Shown here one piece after another: positions 48,001-64,000 of a stretch of 64,000 bases of DNA. Within the stretch, counting starts at the first letter, position 1. Each line of letters starts with the position of its first letter. A program made the position numbers and the translations under genes. Source of the stretch: Sphagnum compactum (taxonomy: Eukaryota; Bryophyta; Sphagnopsida; Sphagnales); contig OZ234493.1 of assembly GCA_965153455.1 (NCBI GenBank), forward strand, positions 12,514,213 through 12,578,212. The letters are read 5' to 3'. The notes beneath the pieces are model-generated. The model saw nothing but the letters and a program-made list of their open reading frames with translations. It had not been told where the DNA came from and made no database searches.

Positions 48001-51000
48001 TATTTGGCAAAAAAAATTATTTTTTAAGCCTATTTTACAAGGTTATAAGCAACCAACCTTTTTAAAGGTAGGGATTTGGCTAAAATTTGCCAACAAAAGA
48101 AATATTGCTTGGGTGAGGCTTCCCATTTTATATAGCCAAAGTGAATTAACACCCACCAATGCATCATCCATTAGATGGCCCTTGTGATTTAGTTGTGGAT
48201 GAACTTTAATTAAGTTAACATTTGGTTTCACCTTGGTAACCCATTATGTAAGAAGTAGATCATACATATTGGTAGGAAAATTGGTGATTACTAAATAAGG
48301 AGATTGGATTATACATAGTAATAAAGTCTATTTTTACTAGTGTTGGCTAGATATTGACTTTTAGACCTACCTTATGGATATCAATAAAAATAAAATTTCA
48401 AGGAAACATATAATACATGTTTTATACATATATATTTTTGGAATGTATTTGTAAGGATATATATATATAATTTATTACACCAACAATTAATTACACATTC
48501 CTTTTTTGAAAATTTATTTTGTTAATTAATAATACATTGGTTTTCAATTTCAAAACATGACAATATGCACAAATGATATGCAATTATGTTGTTTACAAAA
48601 ACAACTTACAAGAATACAACCTAGTTTCCCAAAACAAAACTAACATGAAAAAATTACAAAACAAAATAACTTGTAAGGGAATCAAACCCCCATTTTATGA
48701 AAAACTATGCTTAATTGTAGTGCAAGTTCTTTGCCCCAACCACACCCCACATAAACCCTCCCTAGCCCCACAATATTAATCATTATCAACTTCTAACTTT
48801 CAAAAAAATTTTGTTCTTGTAATTCTCCTTTGCCAAAAATTCTTTCTTTTTCAAGTATTTTTTCAAGTCTAAAATTGGCTTACAATTGGCATGCGACTCA
48901 TTAGTCCAATTCTTCATCACAACAATAAATCAATCCACGTTCTCTACTTGTACATAAGCGGTAGTTCCTTAAGATTGTCAACATCTTAATAGGACTAAAC
49001 AATTCTTCAATTTCTATTTGTGAACCTAGGATTTCAAGATTTGTTTTTGCAAAGAAACCCACTTCAAAAAGTGGCCCTCATGGATGCACCACCAAGCTAT
49101 GGATTTGCACATATAAATGAAGGAATAAAAAACTCACAAACAAAAATAAATTTTCAAGTGACTAGTGCTTCAAAAGGTTCTTAAATCAAAGCCCCCACGC
49201 CAAACATATTTTCTTCAAGATTTGGTCTTGCAACATCAATTGTTGCTTGCAGTAGACACATTGGTAGTAGGGTTCAATTAATCAAAACACGTAATCAAAA
49301 GAGGAATGAAAACCTCAACTTCATATTCAGATGCCAAGTAGATTACATTCCCACATCCCACCAAGTTATCCACAAGGCACAAAACCTTGAACTATGGATT
49401 CAACATGATAACCATCATGTTGTGAACTTGTCATGCATCAAAAGAATTCAAAAAATTCTCAAAATTGTTTGATCACCTTTATAACCTCTAATAACATATT
49501 TTTGTGGAGAAGGAAAATTTCAATTTCAAAGATGTTAAAAAAATTAGGCTTGTTAAAAAGCTACAATAACTCAATTTCCATGTTCATAATAAGTGTAATA
49601 GTTGTTCATGTTGAATCATGTTGTGAAGAAATTAATCAAAGGGCTTTAGGTATTTTTTGTTGTAAAACCACAAATTTCTACCTACCATAACAAATTATCA
49701 TGACATTTTTAAACTCAAAAGTTTCTTCAAATAGAAAGACCTTGTTGGTGAATTTGGTCTTCATGGGAGTTTTTAATTTTTGATGTTATATTCCACTCTT
49801 GCTTTTTTTCCCCCAAAATCTTGGGTCTAGGCAATGGTTTTTCATAAACCAATATAAGTTTCTTTTATACTTACATTTTTCAACTGAATAAAGACATTGT
49901 CATCATTTGTAGCATATTGACAAGCCTTAGACATCACATGTTCAAAACATATATATTCATAAACCTTAAGAATTTTCAAAGGTCCATAGTTAATGATGGA
50001 ATGTATCGTTGTTGCCATAATTGTCAAATTGGGTGCAAATGGGATACAATGAGCCAATGGGATTACTGGAAAAAATAATTGCATGTATTTTTTACTCAAA
50101 AAAACTTTTTCATATGAATGAATTTTGGAATAAGTTTTTTTGCAACTTGTTATAATAAATGCTTAAGGTTGTCCAAATACATGACATGATTTTTTTCATC
50201 ATTTTTTAATAAATATAAATTTTCGAAAGTTTCATGATTCCTTGTAAATTCATTTTTTTGTCTTTAAAAATGATAATAATTTCAAATCATAATTTTTTTT
50301 CTTTTTTTATTTACATTTTTATTTTTTTTTGTATGGTAAATTATAGTTTTTCTTAACACATCATGTACATTTTACCCCATTTGTGTGGAAAAGGACTTTT
50401 GAAGTTTTAAAATTCTGGATCAATTTTGGAAAGTTCTTTGAATTTTTATAGTTTTGACAGTTCCACATATCTTTAGGTACGAGTGTTTTTTTAATGTGGT
50501 TAATAGGTCTTTATCCTTTTAAGTTTTTCCCCATCAAATGTGATTTATTATATGGATCCTTTTGATAATCTTTTGCAAAATTGACTACTATCCGACACAA
50601 TCCTGTTCAAATTTAGAGGTCCTAAATCAAAACTTAAAACTTAAAATTTCATCAAATGGATTTTTGGTTTGAATTCTTTAACATTCATATAAATGGACAA
50701 AAATAACTTGCCATGATTGCCATGGCTTTAAATGGCAAAACATAAATATTTATCAAATTTTGACTGTTTTTCTTTGCAGTCCAACGCCCTTTTTTGGCTC
50801 GTTGGATTGTAACTACACCAAATTAGTGACTTCATCCTTTACAAATACAAGTACTCAGTGCAACAAACTAAACTTCTCTAACAAAGATTAACATTATAAG
50901 GCCATGGATTGTTTAGTTGTTTTGTTCACTTCAAGTAACCCCATTAATTAATGTATGGGCACCCAAATTTCACTCAAATAAAATCAATAAGAAAAGCAAA

Positions 51001-51470
51001 GTGTATCAGCACCACCATGAAACATTTAAAAATCAAAATTAATAAAAACTATTGTTGTAGATGTAAGATTTGATAAAATATGTGATTCCATTGTTTTCTT
51101 GACCATGGCATGCAACATTTTTTCCATAAAAGAAGATTTAAAAAAATATTTAACATGAAGGTATTGGCATAAAACTAACTTTTGGAGTTAATTGTTATCA
51201 CAAATGGACAAAGACATTTAACCCTTGGAATTATAGAACATTAAATCCTCATAAACTATTACTAAATATCATCATTTTTGGGGTAAGGGTTTGTGCCACT
51301 AAAAAATGTAGTAATTGCATAGCAAGATGGACTTGTCCTTTTATTTTTTAATTGCTAAATATCTGTAGCAAGATTTACCACCTGTTCCTTGAATTGTTGT
51401 TTTCTTCGAGCAAACAACTTTGGATGTGCAATTTGCACATAAGTATTCATAAGAGTTATACCATTAACTT
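48001..51470. other. AT-rich DNA, possible gag side of the gypsy element and other repeats
   Basis: About 48,125-48,265 repeats phrases of 20,325-20,470 (aacacccaccaa, agttgtggatgaac and aacatttggtttcaccttgg). No further domain is recognised. Frames are short. Confidence 0.4.
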
Positions 51471-52500
51471 TGTTTTATTTAATTAAACCCTTGCAAAAAT
51501 TATATATGGGTACATTAAAAAATCACCAAATGTTTGTTCAAATTTACAAATTATTCACCAAATCCACATGTTGCTTGTCATTAATGATAAAAAAATCCCT
51601 AACAGATAAACATATGATTATGAGGTATCCAAACTGTAGTTTATTCTCATCACAAGTTTTGAAAACATCAATGTTTGTCATGTTGCCAAATTGTAGATGC
51701 ACATTCTCAACATTTGAAACTAATGGGGACCACATTTGAATGAGGGCAAGTGATGGAATATTTTCATCAACTCCACCCACATTTTCAATAAAACAACAAT
51801 TTTCCTCTTTAACCATTGAACACAAAAAAAAAGACACAAGAAAATAAAACAAACATTCAAGGAACCTTTCAAACTCCCAAAAACAAAAAAAAATACAAAA
51901 TGATAAAGAGCTTACTTTTGTTGCAAAATTTTGTTGATTTGCCAAACAATGATGCTATAAAATGTTTTCAATTCATTAAGCAACAAAACCAACCCAATGC
52001 CTCCTGATTTGTTGAACAACAAAACAACGATGATGCTTTTTGATTCATCGAACAATGATGTTATTTGTGGATTTGTTGAAAAATGAAATCAAACTAGTGC
52101 TTCTCGATTGTCAAGCACTGAAACAAAGAAAATGCCTCTTGATTCATTATATAACAAAACCAAACCAATACCTTCCAATTGGTTGAACAATAAACCCAAA
52201 TCTGACAATTGAATTTTCATAATTTGATAAGTAACATAATCCAAAGCCAAAGCAAAACCCTCCCAATTCGTTAAACAACGAAACCAAGACAACAAGTATA
52301 CCCAAAAAAAAAAGAATACAAAACACAATTAAAAAAAAAACCAAAGTGTTTTTGGATTCTAGACCAAAAACTTACATGATTAGAAACACAAAACCCATTG
52401 CAAAAACAATACTTTTGTTGTGAAACTTCAAACAAACAAGAAATGAAGCACTACAATAAGAAATGAAATGATTGATTCTTGCAAAGTTCACCCCAAAAAA
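51471..52500. repeat. AT-rich DNA with degenerate short-period repeats
   Basis: Between about 51,930 and 52,290 phrases such as gatttgttgaacaacaaaac, atgcctcttgattcatt and cgaacaatgatg recur loosely every 50-65 bp, suggesting an old tandem array. A 133-codon frame on - (51,544-51,945) has no known motif. Confidence 0.4.
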
Positions 52501-52778
52501 CAAAAAAAACCCATTGTTGCAAAAAAGTTCAAAAGCAAGAACATATCAAATATGAAACACCCAGTGCTATGAGAAGTTCAATGCAAAGTTTTGAAATTGA
52601 CTTAAAAATAATCTTATCGAAAGTGCAAAATGCAAAGTGCAAAGGTGCAAAACAAAGTGCCAAAAAGGATATTGCGATGGGTTTTCCTTCAACCCTAAAT
52701 GACCCAAACCCTAAATAAAATGCATATTTGGTTTTTTCAAAACCCTAATGAGTTGGATATCAATTTTTAAAAACATAA

Positions 52779-52895
52779 TGGCCAAATATGACTACATATA
52801 AGTTTCATACATATAAGGACAACTAATGGTTGTATATAGAGCCAATATTGATAAGTTAAAATCCAAATATGGATGAATACTCATTTGGCTACAAT
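52779..52895 (+). repeat. Short TIR-like element, copy 4 (diverged)
   Basis: Begins ggccaaatatgactaca and ends ggatgaatactcatttggct aca, matching the ends of the copy at 53,752. Confidence 0.4.
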
Positions 52896-55800
52896 CTGGA
52901 TGCATAAACAAAAACTTATATATAATAGCCAAACATTGGTTTTTACTACCTACTAACCCTAAGTTGTCAAAGATAAATAGTAAAAAAAGCAATTGGGCTA
53001 AACAATTATCATCCATCCTTCATGGTGCGCTGGTGGGCACTCATTATGGTTGTAAGCTCCTGATACTTAGGGTTACCACAATGGGGAGCTTTAACTACAC
53101 AAGTTACCAAACCAAGGTACATGGCTTTATGTTTTTATCATCCCTCATGATTTTGTTCAAAGTTTAAACTTACATACGAGGTAGAGGTTATTATTGGATG
53201 AGTCCTTAGTTGGCTATGTGCCCATAGGGAAGAGACTACACATTAGTGCAAGATTTGGGAATAATACAATTTTGGGTCAATTCAGAACAAAGGTGCCAAT
53301 GACAACTATGCATCTAATGGCATGGGCATTTAGAAGTGCCCCATAAAAGTGCATGCATGCATAAGAGGAATTCTAAATCCATTCAAATGGATGTTTTAGT
53401 TTGAACCTCTCCCTTGGGTAAATGGGCAAAGCCATTATGCGCCAAGCTTGCTTGTTATTTCCTATACAGGAACACATGTTTGTTATTACTTTGCAATATA
53501 TCCATGCAAGTAAGTAGCAGTGCTGCAATAGCTATGACCTTAGTGCTAATGAGGAGAGAGACACATCAAATAGCAACTTTATGATTGGTGATGGTCAGCC
53601 CCCACTTTTTTTTGCTGGCCATGTATAGCCGAAAAGAGAAATTAACAATTAAAAGTGCTAAAATCAAGTGCTTTTTTGAGAATTTCAATAGCCAGAATTC
53701 AACCTTAATTCAAGAAAAAACCATCAATTTTTCTTTACATAGTTCAAGAAGGGTAGCCAAATATATATAGAAGGATGTTTTAAAATGATTACTTTCATAT
53801 TTAGCTTGTAGCGAAAAATGGCTAAATCTTCCGATGGATGATTACCAATTTGGCTACATCACAAAAATTGACCCCAAAAATTTAAAATAAAAAAACATTG
53901 TTGATGATGCCCTTTCACGATAAGGTTTAAAGGGTGAATTGATCACAAACTTCCACAACAATCTGGTCAAGAATGAGAATGAATGTGAGTGGAGTGCTGT
54001 TGTTTGCTGTGTAGATTTGTAGATACTGACTTTCTCTGCAATTGTCTTCGTCTTCTTCTTCTTCTTCTTGTGTGTTGCTTGAACAAATGAAAAAAATGTA
54101 GCCTATTGCCAGGGGTTTTTGAACCATCATCTCTTTTGTCTTTTGGGAAATTAATTTTAGGGCTGGAGTGCAGTGTAGAGAACTTCATTCTAGGTGTCTC
54201 TGTGACAGTTTTTCTACCGTGTGAAAATGCAGCAAATGTTTATGAGAAATGTTTGTTTGTTTTTTGTTTTCCTTCAAGAATTTGACAAATGTTTTCTATA
54301 GAAGCAGCGAGTGAGTTTGTGGCTGAATATTCCTTTTATTATTAAATTTTGAGGTTGAAAATTTGCAAAAAAATTATACTCTTTCTTTGCAATGAAATTT
54401 TCCATTTGTTTCCCAAAAAAAAGAAAAGTTGCCAAAAATCATGGCCAAAAAAAATCACTTTACAAAGGAACTTCCTCCATCACCCAATAATGTCAAGTGT
54501 TTCATTCAATCAGAATGAACAATTTCTGTTGATTAGGAGCTGCTTCCAGAGTGGGAATATATGTCACAGCCCAGTTGCAAACGTATGTATATAGTGGGAA
54601 AAGGATCGATACCTGCTTGCCCTTGCATAAAACACTTGTAATTATTTTTGTTTACCTATTTGGGTGTACAAATCAAAGATTCTGTATTTATTTAAAATAC
54701 AGCTCAATGAAAATAGTTCTTGTGTATTTTCTAGTACAATAAACTTACCACTACCCTCCAAAGAACAAGTGTTGCCATTGTCGGGTATAAACAAATTAGC
54801 CTATGTGTGCTCAAGAATTGAATCATTGTGTGAAAACTTGCGCATTAGTTAGTGTGTTTTATTTTTCATTCTAGTACATGCTTAATTGTAGCTTTACACA
54901 TACAACAATGATGATAGCATTTGAATATTTGTATATCTTTGCAAAGTCTCTTATATGTGTAATGGCAATTCTACCATCCACCTTGTTATGGGGGGTTCTT
55001 TTTTTTTGGTTTGGATTTTCCTTGTGATACGCCACAACTAGAGTTGATTGTGAGAAATTTTTTACATTAAAAAAAGTTTAAAAAATTGACAATTAGGATT
55101 TATCAAGTGACTCTAAACTCTAAAAGCTCCCATGCTCGAGCACCCATGTAGTAGGCCTAATACACACTTTTAGATTTGGCCACCTTCTAGCTAGCCTTTG
55201 TCGACGAGTAGTCTCTTTGTTGGCTCTACCAATTGGGGAAGAAGGGAGTACGCATTCATTCGTGTAGGATTTGGGCATAAATGTGGGCTTGAACTTCACC
55301 CAATGTGTGAACAACAACATCTGGAGTACTATGTATGCATTCATCCATGTTCCATAGTCTTTTGTTTGAACATGAGCTGCTCGTTTGTCTTCCCCGGCCC
55401 CCATCCTCTCCTTTATTTTTTGGTCCCCTTAAATCCTCAAAAGGATACTACAAAGTTTTTAAAAAATAAAATAAAATAATTATTGTTTTAAAAAAAACTG
55501 CAAAGTTCATAGGTACATAGGTACACATGCCATCATCTTATATTAAATAACTAGTTGGTGGGCATCATCCTTCATGTTCCCCACATTTGTTGTGATGGGC
55601 CAATTTTAAGAAATCCCCTCATAGTGTGGATGGAAAACTTACACATCCCTTTCAAAAACAATTGTGAATCAATTTCAATTTGTGCTGCAAAGATGGTGTA
55701 ATTTATTATTGTCCATCGTTGAAATTGAGTGACACATTAAGACTTGTGGGTACAATAATATGACCATTTTATAATACCATGACATATTAGAGTATTCCGT

Positions 55801-55904
55801 AAAAAAGTCTGGAAAACACAGCACCAGAACCCTGAGTTTGGTCCAAAACCGGGTGAGATTAAAAAACAACCTGCAAAAAAGTACAGTAGTCTTCAACAGG
55901 GGGT
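52896..55904. other. Non-coding, low-copy and repeat remnants
   Basis: 53,195-53,265 and 55,204-55,275 share a loose match (gatgag..., gttggct, ggggaagaagggagtac, ggatttgggaataa type phrases), so they are probably old copies of one repeat. A (CTT)n tract lies near 54,048-54,068. No gene recognised. Confidence 0.4.
53752..53865 (+). repeat. Short TIR-like element, copy 5
   Basis: Starts GGTAGCCAAATATATATAG and ends ACCAATTTGGCTACATCACA. The core tactttcatatttagcttgt and ggctaaatcttcc is shared with 57,668-57,776 and 9,041-9,142. Confidence 0.6.
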
Positions 55905-56185
55905 GAAACTCCGAAATGCACCATTTTCTTGTGCTAAACTGAGTTTCATTTCATCCTGGTTTGACCCCCTCTTTCCTTTTTCTTGAGCACCTCCACTGCT
56001 GGCTGCTTCATATATTTTCACTGATCCTCCTGTACAACTACTATAATTACCTCGAACCTTGCATTAAATGCTGAGTTTCAACATTTCATACCCAGATTTA
56101 ATAAAACTTCCTTATGTACTTGGCGGACCTCACTCAAAAGAGGGGATAGGGGGTGAAAGGAGGCCCAAAGACAGGGTGAAGACAA
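55905..56185 (-). repeat. Dispersed repeat, copy B
   Basis: Reverse complement of blocks found at 22,740-22,990: gggatagggggtgaaa, aggcccaaagacagggtga, cgaaccttgcattaaatgct and aaactgagtttcat. Confidence 0.75.
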
Positions 56186-57667
56186 GATGACTTCAAGGAA
56201 AACTCTGTTAGTACTACCTATTCAAGACAAGAAACATTTTGTTTGTTTTGTCTGTTTTGTCAGGGCCAGATCTCCCAAACTACAGGCCTTCCCTGCTGCT
56301 TTTTGGTTTTATTGAAAAGCCCTCACTGAGTAGAGTAAGGGCGCACTGAGGTGACTCCATAATGCCTTAAGACCACTTTAGATTGGGGGTCCCGGGTCTA
56401 AATTCCTAGGAACCAATTTGGACTAATTTGGAGCAAATTGAATTCTTGAGTTGAACCATGCCTTGGATCCTAGCTTGCATGTGGGTTTCCCAAATCATGA
56501 GCTCTTCTTTTTAGCTCTTTATTTTTTTTGGTCTGAACCAATTGAACTTCCCTCCAAAATTGTGCCATGTAGGTTTAGCCTCGAATTGAAATATTTTGGT
56601 CTTTGGACCCCATCTAAAGGCCCATGGGTCCAATTTCTGGCTCTCAACCAATAGGGTTGCTCTATTTCAATGGACCCATGGTGGCTCATCTCATCTAAAG
56701 TGGCTCTTAGACTTGCAATCAGAGATTTTCTTCTTTATTTTGTGAGGTAGGCTAGATGGACTGGTGACCATCCATAAGAGTAATTATATTAAATTTGGCC
56801 ACAAGTAAGAGAGGAAAGGAAAATAAATTTGGAACCCTACTTCCAACTACTTCCCCCATCCTAGTAGTAAGGAAGGTAATTTGTTTGTTTCAATTTGTCA
56901 CATTAAAATTCTCTCCCAAACCATGCACCCCACCCCTCCTCCCCCTCTCCCTCACTCTTGGTATTTTTGATAAGCCCTGAATTAGTTCAAGGTGATTGTG
57001 TTTAAACCTTGGGTGTAAAAGGTATGGAATTTTGAGAATAATTTTGTCATTGAAAATCCAATACAACTAAATTTAAGCATAAATTTTAAGGGGGCACACA
57101 CTCTTGTTGATATTGTTGGGAAACCGCTCAATGAGTAGGGGTTGCATGGAGATGATTTTGTAACTTCTCCGACTTGTGATGCAAGGGATATTGAATTTTG
57201 AGTAATTTGGTCTTTGAAAATTCAGGAAATATCAAAAATGACATTGGATTTCCAACATAGGGTTAATGAAGGTGTAACATTTTGCCATTTCAAAACTCAA
57301 TTCAATAATAGGATCTGTGGTCAACATATGTAAATGTCATGCTAGTTATGTGTAATGTAGTTTTTCATTTGAATTTGAAAACAACCTTTCAAGGAAAAGA
57401 AAAAAAAGAATTTGAAAACTAAAAAAAAAATTGAAAAAACAAATTTTGGGGTGAAATTTTGTCACTTGGTAACGGCAAAAATGGACATGCAAAGGGGCTA
57501 AAAGATTGTTTTTGGACAAAATTGCACAAATTTTACCAAATTTCAACCTGAAAAATATTAATTTAACCTGCACAAAGGATCTTTCATGAAAAAAAAGGCT
57601 CAAAATTCACCAGATTTTCTAAGAATTTTTTTTTCCAAATTGCCAGATTTGTACGATAAGTTCCAGT
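56186..57667. other. Unassigned repeat-like DNA
   Basis: 57,020-57,065 and 57,176-57,222 share ggaattttgaga and tttgtcattgaaaat type phrases about 156 bp apart. The phrase ctcaatgagtaggggttgca near 57,127 resembles cactgagtagagtaagggcg near 56,325. No gene. Confidence 0.4.
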
Positions 57668-57776
57668 ACGTAGCCAAGATTATACAAGCATTTTTTGTCT
57701 ACTTTCATATCTAGTATGTAGCCAAATCTGGCTAAATCATCTTATGGATGAATGGCCATTCAGCTGCATCACAAAA
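57668..57776 (+). repeat. Short TIR-like element, copy 6
   Basis: Starts ACGTAGCCAAGATTATAC, carries ctactttcatatctagtatg and TAGCCAAATCTGGCTAAATC, and ends CAGCTGCATCACAAAA. Confidence 0.6.
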
Positions 57777-58149
57777 TTGAAAAAAAAACAAAAAATAAAA
57801 AAACCCTGGAACATTTACATATGAATGATGATCATAATGACTAATCATCATAATTAATGTGTGTTGGAATTTAGTGTGTGCTTCAAAATTACATGTGCAA
57901 TCAAACATATATTCCATGCAATTGTTCAATGGATTCTGTCCATTTGTGTCAAATAAAGTAAAATAAAATAAAATAGTTTTGACCCACATTGATATACGTG
58001 CAAACGACTCAAAAACAAAGATCATAAAATGGTTCAAAATGGAGGTTCATTAGGGTAGGTGGGTAGAGCAAGCAAATAGGAAGAAGCACACATGGGAAAA
58101 AAGGAGGGGATTAGAACCCACTGAAATCAGCAAGTAGGTAGGTATGTAT

Positions 58150-59370
58150 GTGTTTACCAGTCAGTGTATGAGAAAGACCAAAACAAATCTTTGATTCCCT
58201 AGCTCTTCAACAGCAGCATTTGATTTCCTTCTTCCTACCACAACAAACAAAAAACCAAGAATTTAAAAGAAAACTTTACCTTTCTCTCCTCCCCATCTAG
58301 CCTACCTCTATCTTTGTTCTGAAGTGGGCTGTGAAAACAAAAGATTTGTTGTGAAGTGGGTTGTGCAAACAATTAAAACTGACTTACTATTTTTGCAATC
58401 TGGGCCCACTCTCCTCCCCTTTACCCATCTGATCAACTGCTGCAGTCCATGTGCAGTGCCACAGTCTCCACTTACTGATGTGAGAGAAGAGCCAGCTAAT
58501 TATCAGCTACTTAGTACTAGCTCCTCCTCATCCTACTCTTTCTCTCCTGGCAAAGTACCAGGTACTACTCCCCTTCCCCACAAGCTTTGCTCTTGTCAGG
58601 AGTAAAAGCATATACTGTGTGAGACACATCCATTCAACTCAGTTACTAGGGTACCCTAGGTACTCTACCCCACAAACTCTGCTCTTTTCAGGAGTAAAAA
58701 GCATATACTCCTTCGACTCAGTTGCTACTACTACTGCTACTACTACTACTCCATTGCATGGCAAGGCAAAGAGCTCAGTATGTTTCCTATATGTATAGGA
58801 TAGAAAGACGGTAGAGTTTGCAGTCTACCAGCTGATGGATTGTGTACCCATTTTGCAATTTCCTTTTCTTTATGGTTTGTTGTTGTGTTATCTGATTAGT
58901 TTTTTTGTACCCAGCTGCATGGACAAGAAGAAAGAGAATGTTTCTCATTTGGAGATATAATGAAAAGAGCTGTGTTTGTTTATTAGGTCTTATTTTAGTG
59001 GAGCTTCACAATGAGTAGTGCCATTTTGCAAGCATTTTGTAAGCATGACATCATTGGGTGCTTCCAAGCTCGTGTGATAAGCTTACCAATGTGGAGAGCT
59101 TGGCTTGTCAAATGTGAGACCCCTGTGAAAGATCAGCTGGGTGTTGTAGAGAGAGAGCGACTCATGATCAGCTGTCAAGCGGTCCAGGACACCTGCAAAA
59201 AGATCTGAAGAAGGACAGAATACAGGAAATAAGTAAGTGAGTACCCACTTTACCCCAGAGAAGAAGATTGGCCCAGGATCTTACAGTGAAGCTGGAGGAA
59301 GAAGGTTGAAGGAACTGCACCAAGGAATTGGTGTACCCATTTGCAAAGAATAGGAAAGGAAAGGGAACAC
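58150..59370 (+). promoter_or_regulatory. NEK gene promoter and leader
   Basis: The region has pyrimidine-rich tracts, a (CTA)n stretch at 58,724-58,750, and a local duplication of a caggagtaaaagcatatact phrase (near 58,598 and 58,690). An upstream ATG frame of 65 codons (59,011-59,208) precedes the kinase start and could act as a uORF if it lies in the mRNA. No exact transcription start can be set. Confidence 0.4.

Positions 59371-64000
<4,630 letters not shown>

Noticed and set aside
51544-51945. 133-codon frame on -
   Set aside because: Composition follows the AT-rich background and no family motif is seen. It could be a retroelement remnant, but this cannot be supported.
55120-55404. 94-codon frame on - (and a 93-codon frame on +)
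   Set aside because: No recognisable motif. Part of the region matches 53,195-53,265, so it is better explained as repeat.

Overview
The window is nuclear DNA of a land plant. The evidence is GT-AG multi-exon genes of plant type (mitochondrial GrpE, MEKK-type MAPKKK, DCAF8-like WD40 protein, NEK kinase, CBS-PB1 protein), plant telomere-type motifs (TTTAGGG / AAACCCTAA), AT-rich intergenic DNA and a decayed plant Ty3/gypsy element. I cannot name the species. The repeat-rich, gene-poor layout would fit a moss, lycophyte or fern, but that is only an inference.

Layout. 1-2.6 kb: decayed CBS-CBS-PB1 (CBSCBSPB-type) gene on +. 5.6-7.8 kb: complete five-exon GrpE co-chaperone gene on -, with three telo-boxes in its leader and promoter. 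10.0-10.4 kb: isolated first exon of an ABHD18-like alpha/beta hydrolase on -. 11.7-15.3 kb: a repeat-derived transcription unit on +. It has a likely 1.7-kb intron filled by a tandem array of palindromes, a 12-residue-repeat ORF, and a C2H2-type zinc-finger ORF broken by a stop and a frame change. 15.7-18.8 kb: three different tandem arrays (51, 79 and about 57 bp). 19.5-22.5 kb: a 651-bp inverted duplication around a 1.7-kb spacer that carries further hairpins. 25.5-29.6 kb: complete ten-exon MAPKKK on -. 31-34.2 kb: repeats and a Helitron-like 3' terminus. 35.1 kb: a run of 36 G. 37.1-40.6 kb: DCAF8-like WD40 gene on +, complete except for its first exon. 44-48 kb: Ty3/gypsy pol remnant on -. 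48-58 kb: AT-rich repeat graveyard. 59.4-64 kb: NEK-family kinase on +, running off the window end.

The intact genes are unrelated housekeeping or signalling genes. They do not form an operon or pathway cluster. I reconstructed exon chains with consistent splice phase for GrpE (352 aa), MAPKKK (665 aa), the WD40 protein (459 aa without exon 1) and NEK (525 aa to the window edge). These genes contain no frameshifts. The lesions in the CBS-PB1 gene, the zinc-finger ORF and the gypsy element are therefore unlikely to be general sequencing error.

The most unusual structures are the palindromic intron array, the large inverted duplication that could give a long hairpin RNA, and an unclassified family of about 110-bp elements with TGTGATGTAGCC-type termini that occurs at least six times here.
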